A DNA stretch of 64,000 nucleotides from Amoebidium appalachense (GCA_963693365.1 CAVNZM010000004.1:3968001-4032000), one strand, 5' to 3'. Counted from the first letter of the stretch, positions 41,505-53,005 are shown. The notes: generated by a model not told the origin, from the sequence alone. Made by a program: numbers and translations.

Positions 41505-42579
41505 GATGGCTGTGTCGTAAATTTGTCTGGTTTGTGTGTGTATGTGTGCTCTCCTGGGGAGGTTAATCACAACCACCGCTTTTTGTCCATACAGCACACA
41601 CCTCGAATATTGCCGGGCCGGCCTCTAACAAGGATTCGAATACGGATGGTCCTCCTGCCTGCCTCTGTGTTTCATCTTCCTGTTCACGTGTCCACGCTAC
41701 AACAGGACCTATATGGTGTGGGGGTAGGGGGATTAGGGAAAGGTGTAGGTGTGGTGGCTAAAAAGTGGTGCTTTGGTTAGTTTGATTTTTTCTTTGTATA
41801 TTCATAGTAGGGAGGAAGGGGGAGGTAGGAGGGGAGGGAAGGAGAGAATGAGGGAGGGAGGGAAGAGGGATGGAGGAAGCTGGGGAGGGAGGGCGGGATG
41901 GAGGGTGGGTGGGAGGAAGGCAGGGGGGAGAGAGAGTTGGAGATAGAGGGAGGGAGGAGAGAGAGAGAGGTAAGTAGGTAGGTAGGGAGGGAGGGAGGAT
42001 ATAGAGGAAACACCACTGATATTCTGTGTCCCACCCCCATTCTCCCCAGTCTTTCTTCAAAAAGTCTGCTCAATCTGTTCATAGTTCTGTGTATTCGTTC
42101 ATCCCGACCTATAACAAATTGGAAAGGGGGGGAGAGAGTTGGGCAGGAAGGGAAGGGTGAGGGAGGGAGGCAGGGACAGGGAGGCAGACACGGAGAGCGA
42201 GAGAGGGAGGGAGAGAGAGTGTGGGTGGGGGGGGGGAAGAGGGAGGGAGAGGGGGAGGGGGAGGTGGAGGGGGGAGGGGAGGGTGGGTGAGTGGAAAAGT
42301 GAGGAGAGCAAGAAGGGAGAGCGAGTGTGTGTGCGAGCGTGTGTATGTTGTATGTTTGAGCCGCATTTTCTTCTTTCTTGGGGGGGAGGGGAGGGAGGGG
42401 GGGGGGGGGGGGGGGGGGTACCGAGAGAGCTGGCGACAGCCTCATTATGAACTGGGCCGTATGAGGCCACAGCACACAGCCGGGCCAAAAGACTGCGGTT
42501 GAGCTCAGGAAGACACCACACACAGGCACGTAGGCACTCATATGTGTGCTCCTTGCTGCTAAGACCTGTGTGTGTGTGT

Positions 42580-42616
<37 letters not shown>

Positions 42617-44110
42617 GAAGGGGCGAGGTGTAAGAAGTGTGTGTGTGTGTGTGTATCCGCATGCAACCCTGTGAATACTTACACACATGATCTATACACA
42701 TGCATGTGTATGTGTCACGTACGATCCTGTGTGCACATGCATACACATACATTATAAACGTGCCAACAGATACACACCCATCACATGCACACACACATGC
42801 ACACACACAGGCACACGCAAATGCACACACACGCACACGCGCGCACACACGCACACGCACACACACACGCACACGCACACGCACCCCCACACACACCCAC
42901 CCACCCACCCACCCACCCACCCACACACACACACACCCACACACACACACACCCATCCACCTACATACACACACCCACCCACCCAAACACCCACCCGCCC
43001 ACCCACCAACCCACCAACACCCACACCCACCCACCCACCCTTCCCCCCCCTCCCCCCCCACACACCCACACACACACACCCACTCACCCACCCACCCACA
43101 CGCACACACCTACTGCCGCATTGAATGCCTGGACCAGCTGTGCCGTCAGCAGGCATTCGGGCAGTGCCCACAGATACTGCCTGACCATCCCACACACAAC
43201 AATAGGTGATATCTTGCTGTAGTCCGGTACGTGTCCTGCACATATAAAAAAAAGCCCCCCGGGGGGAGAAGGGATGGGAGGGAGGGGAGGGGGGGGGGGG
43301 GGGGAGGGGGGGGGGGGGGGAAGGAGGGGATAGGGAAAAGAGTGGGTGTGAACATGAGGAGAAGGGGGGAGGGGGGGGGGAGGGGGGTTAGGCAGAGAAA
43401 GAGGGAGAGGATGGGGTAGCGGAGGGGAGGGGTTGGGATTTGGGGCAGGGATGGGGGAAAGTGGGGGGAGGGGGGAGGGGGGGGGGGGGGAGGGGGGATA
43501 GGGAAAGGGGAAAAAGGGGGGTTTAGCATGCGGTAAACTTTGCGAGGCACAAATTAACAACGAATGAGTAATGCAGATATGCAAAGCAGGGCAGATTTTC
43601 AAAACTACGTCGGCATCTCACCGAAGTCCTCAAAATGGTTTAAAAGGTATGCCTTCAAAAAAGGGGCGCGCACCTATTGTAGGCAGGGCCAAGGATTGGT
43701 TCAAATTATTATCTGAACTCGTTATTAACCGCACTTTGATGGTCATGTTGCGATGTGCCGATACAGACTATCAGGTATGGAACCTAATAAGGTAAAGCCT
43801 ATCCTCGAGGCCGACGGGGTATTGTGGCGGGGGGGGGGGGGGGGGGAGGGGGGGGGGGGGGACTTTGTATGTGTTTCACAGTGCGTAGCTAGAGGGGAGA
43901 AAGAGGGGGAGGGGGAGGGGGGGGGGGGGGGGGGGGGGGGGGCTGCGACCAAAAAAAAAAGATGCTAATATGTGAAGTTTTCATTTCCCATTCCATTCGC
44001 CTAGTAATTTCCTTCTGCTGTGAGTGTTGCCTTGGTGTCTTTTCTAATGGGTTGCCGTGGGTCAATTTAGGCCCGTGGTGGTGGTGGTGGCGGTGGCGGT
44101 GGTTTCTTTT

Positions 44111-44192
<82 letters not shown>

Positions 44193-45606
44193 AATGTCGT
44201 GCATGCACCCAAATGTCTTCCAGCAATCCTAAACTGAGGGGTGGGAGCCAGCGGTTGGGGCGGTGGTGGTGGGTGGGTGGGTGGGTAGGTGGGGGGGGGG
44301 GGGGGGGGGGGGAGGGGGGGAGGAGGAGGAGGGGGGGGGGGGAGGGGGGAAGGGGGGGGGAGGGGGGAGTATGTTACCTCTATCCAGATCTCTTATGCAT
44401 CTATTTATAGCATCCTCGATTGCTTCGGTGCTGGTGTCGGAGGCAAACGGGGCCTCACTGCCTGCACCCAACCGGTTGTAAAACATGTGTCAGGGTGATG
44501 GGCTTTAACGACTATGTCGACATTTCTTAATAACATGTTTGGAATTCCCTTTGTATGTAAATCTTTCAGAAATGGACATCCCATACATGGTAAAAACCAT
44601 TCGGTGCGTTTAATTCTACCGGCTTCAAAGTTGCCGGCCGCGAGCCGCTCAATGACGTCAGTATTTGACGTCATAATGACGTAATATTGAGAAATTGCCG
44701 ACATGCTGGCATTTCTTAGTGGCATGTGTGTTATTCACCTTGGTGCTGCCTGTACATTTCCCATACAAAGAATACATGGAGAAATGGGGACCTAGACGTT
44801 GACAAAAACAGCAGGCAACATACACAGGCTGAGAGGCCGATTCACGTTCTGCAAGAGAAGTTTAGAGTGCTTCGCATGGTAAATGTTACATGTCGTGCGT
44901 GCGGGTGGGCTCTTGTTAATATCATACGTGTGTACATCTGTGTGTGTGTGTGTGTGGGTGTGTGTGTGTGTGCGTGTGTGTATGTGCGACCGTGAATGGG
45001 TACTTAACAGTGAGTGTGCTTGACTTGTGTGTGGGTGTGTGTATGGATGTGCATGCCCACATACGCACAGTATGTAATCGTATGCAGTGGGAGCAACACA
45101 CTCGAAGTAAATGACCCAGAACATGGGCATGTGTCAAGGGGGGGGGGGGGGGGGTGGGGGTGGGGGGGGGGGGGGGGTGGGGGGGGTGGGGGGGAGGGGA
45201 GGGGATGGCGGCGGGGGGGGGGGGGGGGGAGGAGGAGGTTGTGGCTTTGTGTGTTTGTGTGTGTGGGGGGGGGAGAGGGGGAGGGGGGGAGGAAGGGGGA
45301 GAGAGAGGGAGGTGGGGGGGGGGCGGAGGGGGGGATCGGGGCAAGTACTATGTTCGTCGAGAAAGTCAAAAGCATCCTGCAGAAATGACGGATACACACA
45401 GCCATCCGTGTTGAGGGCTGCCAGGTCGGCCAGGCTGACTCTGAGCACGTGCCCACCCTCAAAATCCTCAGACCGGCTGGCTACCATCTGATCTAGTTGC
45501 TTGACTACAAGCACATGCTGTATGTGTGTGTGTGTGGGGGGGGGGGGGGGGGGGGGGGGGGGGTATGTGTGAGTGAGTATGGGTATGTGGGGAGAGGGGA
45601 GGGAGA

Positions 45607-45640
<34 letters not shown>

Positions 45641-45675
45641 TGTGTGTGTGTGTGTGAGCACATGGTGTGTGTGTC

Positions 45676-45711
<36 letters not shown>

Positions 45712-46908
45712 GATTGTGAATGATGTGAGTGATGTGTGCGCGCACGTGTGTGTGTATGTGTGTGCATGCGCCCACGTGCAAGTGCAGTTGTGTGCGTGTT
45801 CGTGTATGCGTGCAGGAGAGAGAGGGTGCAGGGGGAAGGGTGGATATGAGGAGGGGTGGGCGTGGTTAGGTGGGTGGGTGGGTTGTGGTGGGGGGGGGGG
45901 GGGGGGGGGGGGGGGGAAGGGGGCGAGGGGGGCATGCATGGTGAGGACCGGAGGGGGGGGGAGGGGGAGGGGGAGAGGGGGCAAGGTATGGGGGGTGGTA
46001 GCAATGACAAGGGACCCCCCTCTCCGTCCGTTTCCCCACTCCCCCCCCCCCCCCCCCTTACTCCTTTCACGCGAGTCTCCCCCCCTCCAGCCCCCCTCTC
46101 TTTCCCAAAAACAACCAGGGCTGCAGCAAAATGAGTCCCCGCCCATGTACAACCACCCCACACATCCCTTCCCCCCCCCCCCCTCCCCTCCCCCCCCCCC
46201 CCCCCCCCCCACCGCCCCGCCCGCCCCCAAACACACACACACACACCATCCCACCCCACCACCACCCATACCCACAACCCCTGCGCTAATACCCATCGAC
46301 CCATCACATGCACAGTGCACCTTGGCGCACACCCATCACCTCCACTCGTCCACACCTCCCTCCGGCCTCTTCTCTCTGTTTTACCATACCCCCCCCCCTA
46401 TCCCCCCACTCCACCCCAAAAAAAAAAATCCATCCGCCCACGCAACCAAAACACCTTTCGAGGGTAGGATCATTCCCCCTCCCCCCCCCTCCCTCCCCCC
46501 GCCCGCCCGCCCGCCCGCCCGCCCCTCACCACCTTCTCCCCCCCTCCCCTCACCTGATCACCGATCCCATAGAATCCGATTGTCAATGTATCGTCCAACC
46601 ATCTCCCGCTGTCCGAATCCGATTGGTCAAATGCTTGGAACAATCCATACTGTTCCGTGGCCTCGGGTTGCTTGCCCAAATCCTTCCTGACGACCTTTTC
46701 CACCACTTGGCGCACTTGGTCGGATTTTTTCACCTTGTGCTTGACTTCTTTCTGAGGTCAGAAAAAGTGGATAATTGTGGTAAGTCATAGCATGATGGTG
46801 AGTGCCTTTTAAATTTTAACTTTTTTTTATGTATGACGGTTGAAACATACTGAAGCTTCATTGTTGGAATTAGAACACACTTTTAATAGGAGGAAAACCA
46901 TGCGCGGA

Positions 46909-46940
<32 letters not shown>

Positions 46941-48334
46941 TAAGGAAAATGCGCAGTCAAGAAAGGTAACAAGTAGGTGCAGGGAGGCAGGGTAGATAGG
47001 TACGGTCCTTAGAAACATTGCTCCAATTTTTTTCCGGGGGGGGGAGGGGGGGGGGAGTGGAGGGGGAGGGGGGGGGGGGGGGGGGGGTGGTAGTGAGGGG
47101 GGGGGGCACGAAGGATTATGGAACAGGTAAAGGGAACGATGGACGGTAAAGGGCCAAGAAGGTTGGAGAGGCACGACAAGGGGAGAAGGGGGGAAGGTAG
47201 TGAGTGACTGAAAGGATTTAGGAGTAGGGGGTGTGCCGGGGGGAGGGGGGAGGGGGTGGAGGGGGAAGTTACACTTTGGAGGTTGGCCAACAGGAGGTTA
47301 AGGCATGAAAAACCATACAGTGAACGGGGGGAGGGGGGGGGGAAGACAGGCAGAAGGGGGGGGGGTCTGAAAAGGGGGGGGGGGGGGGGGGGAAGGGGGC
47401 GGAGGGGAGGATGGGGGGGAAGGGGGGGGGGAGGGGGGAGGTTGGTTGCTTTCGAGACTATAGGCAGAGAAAGATATCAACCACACAGTGAAAGAACTGG
47501 TGACAAAATATTACTATTAGCTAGGAAGGAGAAAGAGCACACAAAAGGAGCTGTAAATTAGACACCGTAATATTAACAGCCCCCAAAAACATCTTCCCCA
47601 TGCAGTAGGACGTACCGATATTTCCGGCACGATGAACCTCAAGCTGAGCTCGTCATCTTTTCCAAACAGCTTCATCACTGCAAGAGGCAGTTAGGATGTT
47701 TTCAAAGCAAGGTCCCTACTGGAAACTGGTAACACACTGAACAGCACAACCCAGCAAAAGGAACATGGGAAGGACCGCGAGGGCATGGAGCAGGAAAAAC
47801 GCAAAGGGGGATGAGCCTCCCTGAAAAGATCAGGACAGGGAGGAGGGCAACAACGAAGGACGGGTGGGCAAGGTGGGAAGGGGGGGGGAAGGGGGGGGGG
47901 GGGGGGAGGGAGAGGGGAGGGGAGGGGGGAGGGGAGGGAGGGGGGAGGGGGGGGAGAACGGAAGGCTCTTCATGCGTGAGTGCACTGCCTGCTACAGGTC
48001 GTCACATTCACCAATCTTTGATAAACTTTTTCTTGCAACCATAGAAAACAACAGTTGACAAGTGCGTCAAAACTTTGAGTCTGCAAACAAGCAGACATGG
48101 ATTCGCAGGTGAAGCCCGTTCATGTTTGTTGTTGTTTGGGAAAGAAGATTGTGAGAAAGCAGGCCTAACAATAAAGAAAGAAAGCAGAAGAAGGGATCCA
48201 GATCCATAAGTCACACAGAATTACAGGCGTACTCACGTAACCATGTGCCCGCGCACATGCATGCGTGCGCACGTTATGCACACACACACACACACGCATA
48301 CACACACACACGCACACGCACACGAACACGCACG

Positions 48335-48391
<57 letters not shown>

Positions 48392-48474
48392 ATACACACA
48401 CACATTCATACACACACGCATGGACACACACGCAAGAATGCGCATGCCCACTTACAGTTCTTGCTTTTGTGCAT
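37297..48474 (-). CDS. Ubiquitin-like (FERM F0/F1-type), RhoGAP-like and SH3 protein
   Basis: No named orthologue recognised; probably a cytoskeletal or membrane scaffold. Exons (- strand): 48474-48456, 47677-47616, 46751-46554, 45517-45349, 44461-44378, 43235-43110, 42565-42422, 42108-42014, 41679-41602, 40889-40774, 39756-39693, 38675-38220, 37527-37297 (TAG). Every junction is in phase; total 613 residues. Residues 1-95: ubiquitin-like fold with EQYGLF and GRWLDD, as in talin/FERM F0-F1. Residues about 105-300: RhoGAP-like, with YLWALPECLLTAQLVQAF and LPELNRSLLARL; the position where GAPs have the arginine finger reads APFASDTS. Residues 326-385: SH3 split over two exons (DDELTINVNDVIFL; GDWYMGE; LVPCNHV). 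Residues 386-537: acidic, E/D/S-rich. C-terminus: charged helix ERELAAGREKLMELKRR. Least certain: the first exon and start (48474), and the acceptor at 41679. Confidence 0.78.
37673..37732. repeat. 60-nt poly-C run
   Basis: Uninterrupted C, in the last intron of the RhoGAP-like gene. On the coding strand it is poly-G, with further C-rich tracts at 37591-37660. Confidence 0.95.
37964..38014. repeat. (GGCA)n tetranucleotide array
   Basis: About twelve perfect GGCA units, followed by CA-rich sequence. Intronic in the RhoGAP-like gene. Confidence 0.95.
38679..38960. repeat. (TG)n/poly-G block abutting an acceptor on the minus strand
   Basis: On the coding strand the acceptor of the acidic exon (38676) reads ACACACACACAG, the end of a (CA)n tract. 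Poly-C (38716-38750) and more CA-rich sequence lie upstream of it. Confidence 0.85.
39872..39942 (-). mobile_element. SINE-like repeat, strongly diverged body
   Basis: Shares GAATGCGTTATAACAGACAA, CAGGTTGCAAACC and GAGTATGCATAGGAAGCAGA with the reverse complement of the family body. G-rich sequence lies at its 3' side on the plus strand. In the intron between the second SH3 exon and the acidic exon. Confidence 0.55.
40433..40542 (-). mobile_element. SINE-like repeat, intact body
   Basis: Nearly identical to the 16.2 and 19.1 kb copies. G run (40420-40433) at its 3' end on the plus strand. It sits in the intron that splits the SH3 domain. Confidence 0.9.
40909..41150 (+). repeat. 36-bp minisatellite, about seven units
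   Basis: Unit AAAGGTCAGAGAGGAATGCA followed by TGCACACAGTGATGCT. The first four units are almost identical, the last three progressively diverged and slightly shorter. It begins about 20 bp upstream (minus-strand sense) of the acceptor of the first SH3 exon. Confidence 0.93.
41804..42010. repeat. GGGA/GGTA purine-rich intron
   Basis: Plus strand is rich in GGGA, GGAG and TAGG units; on the coding strand it is a long CCCT/CTAC pyrimidine tract. It fills most of the short intron between 42014 and 41679. Confidence 0.8.
42775..43108. repeat. CA/CCCA-rich tract at the start of an intron (coding strand GT/GGGT)
   Basis: The coding strand reads GTGTGTGCGTGTGGGTGG from the donor at 43109 onward. 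The opposite end of the same intron finishes in ACACACACAG at 42566. The two intron ends are therefore largely complementary. Confidence 0.85.
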
Positions 48475-48479
48475 GTTTG

Positions 48480-49420
48480 AAGATCCTCGCTTGAAGCCCA
48501 AGCGCTGAAGCTTTCGATAGTTCGTCTACTTCTCTCCCCGCCTCTCCCCGCATATGATGCGAATGTCAGATTAAGAAAGAGTCTGTCCAACCTTCGATTT
48601 CTCAATTTCACAAGATGAGATGAGGTCACTGCACCGCAAATCCTGCATACACTCCCAAACCAGCCACATCCACAAGGATAATTGGCGTGTGTTGCAGGCA
48701 ACTGCTCCCTTTAGAGTAGCAGGTTTATAACAAATTTTTGTGTGCACTCGTAGGTTTGCAGCAAGAACAAAGAAATTAGTACGACCGATAGGCGCATTGC
48801 CCCTACACTTAGGCCTAACATGCCCCTACACTTAGGCCTAACATGAACTTTTGCCTACTCGAGCTCCGTTATGTTTGTGCTTGTTGCTTTTTGTTGGCCG
48901 GCAGTGGGCACCAAGGAGTGCTCTATAAAGAAAGACCTGGCAGACCAAGTTGCAATTTTACAAATTTAAAAAGTCCCTAGACGTGACGTCATCTGAAAAG
49001 ACTAAAGAGCTCAGCGCGCCTCGGGAGTCGAAATTTCATCAATGGACCTACATGTACACAAAGGTTTGCGGCAGGGGCAAGTTTCCTAACTTAGAACGGT
49101 GGTGCCCATAGGTGCTCTAATACGCATATTAATTGTGTTGGCACTTGTACCACCACCACTGTATGCTAATATATATCATATTAGCGTATCTTACACTTGT
49201 GCTGAACCGTGCACGGTACGACACCCTTTCGTGGCCACACCTCACCGCACTCGGTCGGCACCGTACACTTCACCACCGTCGACTCCTTTTTCAACACGGG
49301 TGGCTCTATCGTGACCTTCAATAATGAACATAATATAACCGCTTCTCTTTGCTTTTTGCGCATGCTGTTATGCACACGTGTATCTCAATTTATATCATGA
49401 ATTATTTTATAGCCACCCCC

Positions 49421-49484
<64 letters not shown>

Positions 49485-49635
49485 GGGCTGTTACAGGGGC
49501 GCTTGGCGCTTCAACAAAGTCATGCTAATTCGTAAGTGTTTGTGTCATTACTTCTTCCTTGTGCTTTTTGCTCTTGTGCACACCGCGTATCCGGCAGCTT
49601 GTGGCGTAAAGTTTAAGCTCCGCGTAACTAACGGA
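48480..49635. other. Unique sequence upstream of the RhoGAP-like gene
   Basis: Probably 5' region of the RhoGAP-like gene. A 23-bp block (GCCCCTACACTTAGGCCTAACAT less the ends) is directly duplicated at 48798-48845. Poly-C of 61 nt at 49422-49482. No gene recognised. Confidence 0.55.
49422..49482. repeat. 61-nt poly-C run
   Basis: Uninterrupted C after a CCCCCT start, followed by GGGGG. It stands alone in otherwise unique sequence, unlike the clustered runs in introns. Confidence 0.95.
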
Positions 49636-50192
49636 GGGCCCAACCACATCGGCTGACTCAGAAGAGTCAACTTGCTCCGAGCAAAATCATGCTGCGAACT
49701 ACAAAAAGCAGAACTCTCCTGCTAAGAGCAGAATTATTCTGCAAAAAGCAGAACTATTCTGCTAAAAGCAGAATTATTCTGCAAAAAGCAGAACTATTCT
49801 GCTAAAATCACATCAATCATTCTGCAAAAGCAGAACTATTCTGCAGAAGCAGAATTATTCGTCAAAAGCAGAACCATTCTGCAAATAGCAGAATCAATCT
49901 GCTAAAAGCAGAATCAACCTACTACAAGCAGATTTTTTCTGTCAAAAGCAGAATTATTCTGTTATATGCAGAATTAATTTCCGCTGTCGAAAGCAGAATA
50001 ATTCTGCTTTTTGCGGAACAATTCTGCTAAAAGCAGAATAAAAGCAGAATAATTCTGTTAAAAGCAGTGATTCTACTTTTGCAGGAAAACTTATCTTTTT
50101 GAAGAATGTAATTCTGCTAAAAGCAGAATAATTCCGCTTTTGCAGAATAATTGTGCTTTTTGCAAGTTGACTCTGCCGATGTGGTTGGGCCC
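49636..50192. mobile_element. Foldback/MITE-like element with AGCAGAAT palindromic repeats
   Basis: Ends are inverted repeats: GGGCCCAACCACATCGGC at 49636, and its complement at 50175-50192. The inner AGTCAACTTGC is also matched at both sides (the left side has a 9-bp insertion). Inside are about twenty copies of AAAGCAGAATTATTCTGC and variants, each nearly palindromic. No coding capacity. No clear target-site duplication was found. Confidence 0.75.
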
Positions 50193-50429
50193 ATAATGTA
50201 ATTAACGGGTATGGATGGTCGACGTACATAGTTGGTGACACTGTGCATAGCCTTAGTAATACAACGTTTTCCTGGTGAGTGCAATTGTCATTCTCTAATC
50301 CGATACAAACATAGGTACACGGGCTTGCTAGCGCTTCAATTTGAGTATGCTTAGGTATGCGCATGTACACACATGCACAATTTTGTGTCTCCGCCTGTGA
50401 AAGGCCCCGAGAAGGAGGACGGGAGTTCA

Positions 50430-50460
<31 letters not shown>

Positions 50461-50468
50461 TATCATAA

Positions 50469-50504
<36 letters not shown>

Positions 50505-50505
<1 letters not shown>

Positions 50506-50907
50506 GCCTGTAAGTATGGCAGCCCCTGTCCCCGTGTATACATACACTCGGCCGTCACAGGTGTGCAAAAACTTGAACAAGTCCTCAACAGTGCCACGAT
50601 GTGATAGAGCGTGTTGGATTACAGACTGCTTTACGGTGTGCATGCAAGCACATACAAAATCATAACATACTCACGCAAGTTCTTGTACATGTGTGGGCCC
50701 TTTCTTTCCTCGCCTATTTGGCACGATGGAGGGTAAGAATATTTCGATAGCCTTAGAGCACAGGCACGCACACGCGCACACGCAAGCACACGCGCACGCA
50801 CCCACACGTGCATGCGCACGCGCATGCGCGCCCACACGTGTACACATGGAGCATGGTTCGAGCACGCGCACGCGCGCACACGCACACACACGCGCACACG
50901 CACACAT

Positions 50908-51001
<94 letters not shown>

Positions 51002-51157
51002 CAACACACACGGTTGTGCAAGAACATACCGGTGTTGATCCACATGATCATGCTATCACACAATTCAGCCAAACACTGACTAGCGGAACCATGCTCACAA
51101 AGGCAAAACACTTGGAACCATTCAAAAACATAAGCAACTACACGCACCCGATTAACC
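50505..51157 (-). CDS. Two candidate exons of an unrecognised protein
   Basis: Minus-strand stretches 51157-51030 and 50669 to about 50505 look coding. The first encodes RVVAYVFEWFQVFCLCEHGS and continues with acidic/hydrophobic helix-like residues to a donor GTATGT at 51029. The second encodes HTVKQSVIQHALSHRGTVED followed by LFKFLHTC. They join in phase, using a weak acceptor at 50670. Between them is a (CA)n tract (50906-50996). No start, stop or family was identified. This could be chance open frame or remnants of a gene. Confidence 0.3.
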
Positions 51158-51751
51158 CTAAAGTGGAAGACAGACCTGAAGCTCTGGAAGGTGAAACAGA
51201 AATCACAAAGGCAAAAAAAAAAAAGAAAAAATTCTGTTTGGACGGAATAAATGCCCGTGTGCACAATAAGGTGTTCATAATAACATCCGTCCTTATCCAA
51301 TTTATATAACAGCCGTGCCCAGCACGACGCTCGTTACTACAGAAAAAACCCTGCTGCCATTCAATCTACATTTCTATATTTCCTACATTTCCCAGGGGAT
51401 TTTTCATCCTTGGCAAGCATTTTCGTTGATATCTAACATTCCTATGCTTCATAAGACGATAAAGCCACTAAACGAGTCTAAGATGACACACCATACTGTA
51501 CAGGTACACCAACCAGGCTACAGTTCCTAATTTTTCGACGAGCATATCTGAAGAACTCCTATAGTAAAACAGTTTAGGTATGTCATAAACGGTGAATTCG
51601 AAATGCACACGTTGTAAAAAATATGGTTAAGGGCGTTAGATAAGAGATAGACAATGTAGTAAAGGGTCTTTGTCTTGTATATATAATCTTTAGAAAGGCA
51701 CCCACATTACAACAGCCATAAGTTACACATCAACGTTTTCAGATGCCATTT

Positions 51752-53005
51752 TTAGCTACTACCCTGCAGTTCGCTCAGGCGTTTGCGTAGAGCCACGTTT
51801 TCCTCACGCACCGTTTCGAGTTCTGCTCTGTACTTAGAATTGATCTCCTTCAACTCTCTCAATTTATCCGTTGCTGCCTGTAAAACAGCAACCTTTGCAG
51901 GTAAATTCGTCCCTTCCTCCTTTTCCAACTCTGGTAATACCTCTGCCAGGGAAGCAAAACAGTCACGCAGGCCGTCACGCCGCTTTCTCTCCAGCAAATT
52001 GTGCATTTCCCTTTTGCGCAAAAGCGAGGACTCAGCAGCGGCAACGTGGCTCGGTACAGACACGGAATATGCTCTCGTGTTATCCCAGTCGCCCACGGGC
52101 CGTGCGGGCACAGATGTGCCAATACTATACGGCTGGGGCTGTGAAGGCGATGTGCTTTGTTGATGGTATGAAACATGTGATTGGACGTTAACGGGCACGC
52201 CTGTGGGTGATCTGCTAGGCGGTGGAGTGGGGTAGGTAGGGTAGGGATGTGTGGTGGGGTAGGCAGGCACGCTTTGTGCTGGAAAGGACGGTGGACACAT
52301 TGCGGATGAATATGCTGATGGAGTCTGGGGTAAATCAGGTTGTTGCTGGTGATTGTAAAATCCACGAGCCGAGCTGGAATAACTCCGTTGATATTCCACG
52401 TCGTAAGAATAGGACCCACTGTAGTCATAAGACTCCCTACGCTCAGGAATCGAGATTGGCTGGGTGGCGGGCATTCTTCCGCTAGGAATGGCAATGGGTG
52501 CCGAACTGTAGCCTGTATCCACGTGCTCCTCGCGCACCGGGGCACGCAAATCGGGATGGGTGGTGTGTTCATACCAGCTATTTTTACGCCACTCTCCCTC
52601 ACCTGTCATATTTGAGTGGTGTTCATTCCTGTAAGGGGCATACCTATGTGCCGGCGAGCTGGACGGAATGTATGAACCGGATGTTTTCATAGAGGGTGTG
52701 GGAGGATATGCCATAGTTGGGCGCATGTAAGAGCTCGAAAGGCTCCTTGGGGGAGGACTCGTTGGCTCCTCCGTTAGGCAGTCCTCAAACGGACGGAAAA
52801 TTGTCGTTTTGGGTGTCTCTGGAGCCATAGAAACAGACCTGATGGACATAACGGATCCCCGGCGCTCTTGGGGATAGTGTGTGTGCATCTGGTCATAACT
52901 GTGTGAGGGAACCCTGCGTGCGTAATACTCGCTATAGCCTGCATGTTCGTCGATGGCCATGGGCTGGCTTTCAACGGCCACCCCCGTGCCTGGATACCAC
53001 TCCAT
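51752..53005 (-). CDS. MYC-like bHLH-leucine zipper transcription factor
   Basis: Single-exon ORF of 417 residues, predicted nuclear DNA-binding protein for CACGTG E-boxes as a heterodimer. The C-terminal part (from about residue 331) has the basic region HNLLERKRRDGLRDCF; His, Glu and Arg at 4-residue spacing mark the E-box class. Then come helix 1 (SLAEVLPELEKEE), a loop, helix 2 (PAKVAVLQAATDKLRELK) and a leucine-zipper helix to residue 414. LPELEKEE..PAKVAVLQAAT resembles MYC (IPELENNE..PKVVILKKAT) more than MAX, USF or MITF. The N-terminal 330 residues are Pro/Ser/Tyr/Gln-rich and disordered, as in MYC transactivation regions. A PTSPPPRS stretch near residue 80 recalls MYC box I, weakly. 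No introns, unlike its neighbours. Confidence 0.8.
   Translation of the reverse strand: MEWYPGTGVAVESQPMAIDEHAGYSEYYARRVPSHSYDQMHTHYPQERRGSVMSIRSVSMAPETPKTTIFRPFEDCLTEEPTSPPPRSLSSSYMRPTMAYPPTPSMKTSGSYIPSSSPAHRYAPYRNEHHSNMTGEGEWRKNSWYEHTTHPDLRAPVREEHVDTGYSSAPIAIPSGRMPATQPISIPERRESYDYSGSYSYDVEYQRSYSSSARGFYNHQQQPDLPQTPSAYSSAMCPPSFPAQSVPAYPTTHPYPTYPTPPPSRSPTGVPVNVQSHVSYHQQSTSPSQPQPYSIGTSVPARPVGDWDNTRAYSVSVPSHVAAAESSLLRKREMHNLLERKRRDGLRDCFASLAEVLPELEKEEGTNLPAKVAVLQAATDKLRELKEINSKYRAELETVREENVALRKRLSELQGSS

Noticed and set aside
41602-41715. Longer version of the exon before the SH3 domain, using the acceptor at 41716
   Set aside because: The longer frame is open and plausible (VVAWTREQ..), but it is out of phase with the preceding exon; kept only as an alternative.
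48456-48553. Alternative first exon of the RhoGAP-like gene starting at 48553
   Set aside because: Reads well as protein (MRGEAGREVDELSKAS), but its phase gives an immediate stop in the next exon; the frame starting at 48474 joins correctly.
49680-50170. Regular short repeats resembling a CRISPR array
   Set aside because: Units are palindromic and variable, spacers are not distinct, and the host is eukaryotic; a foldback element explains them better.
51859-52602. Second minus-strand ORF of 247 codons inside the MYC-like gene
   Set aside because: Out-of-frame shadow, rich in Pro/His from the Ser/Pro-rich region; it lacks the bHLH-Zip.
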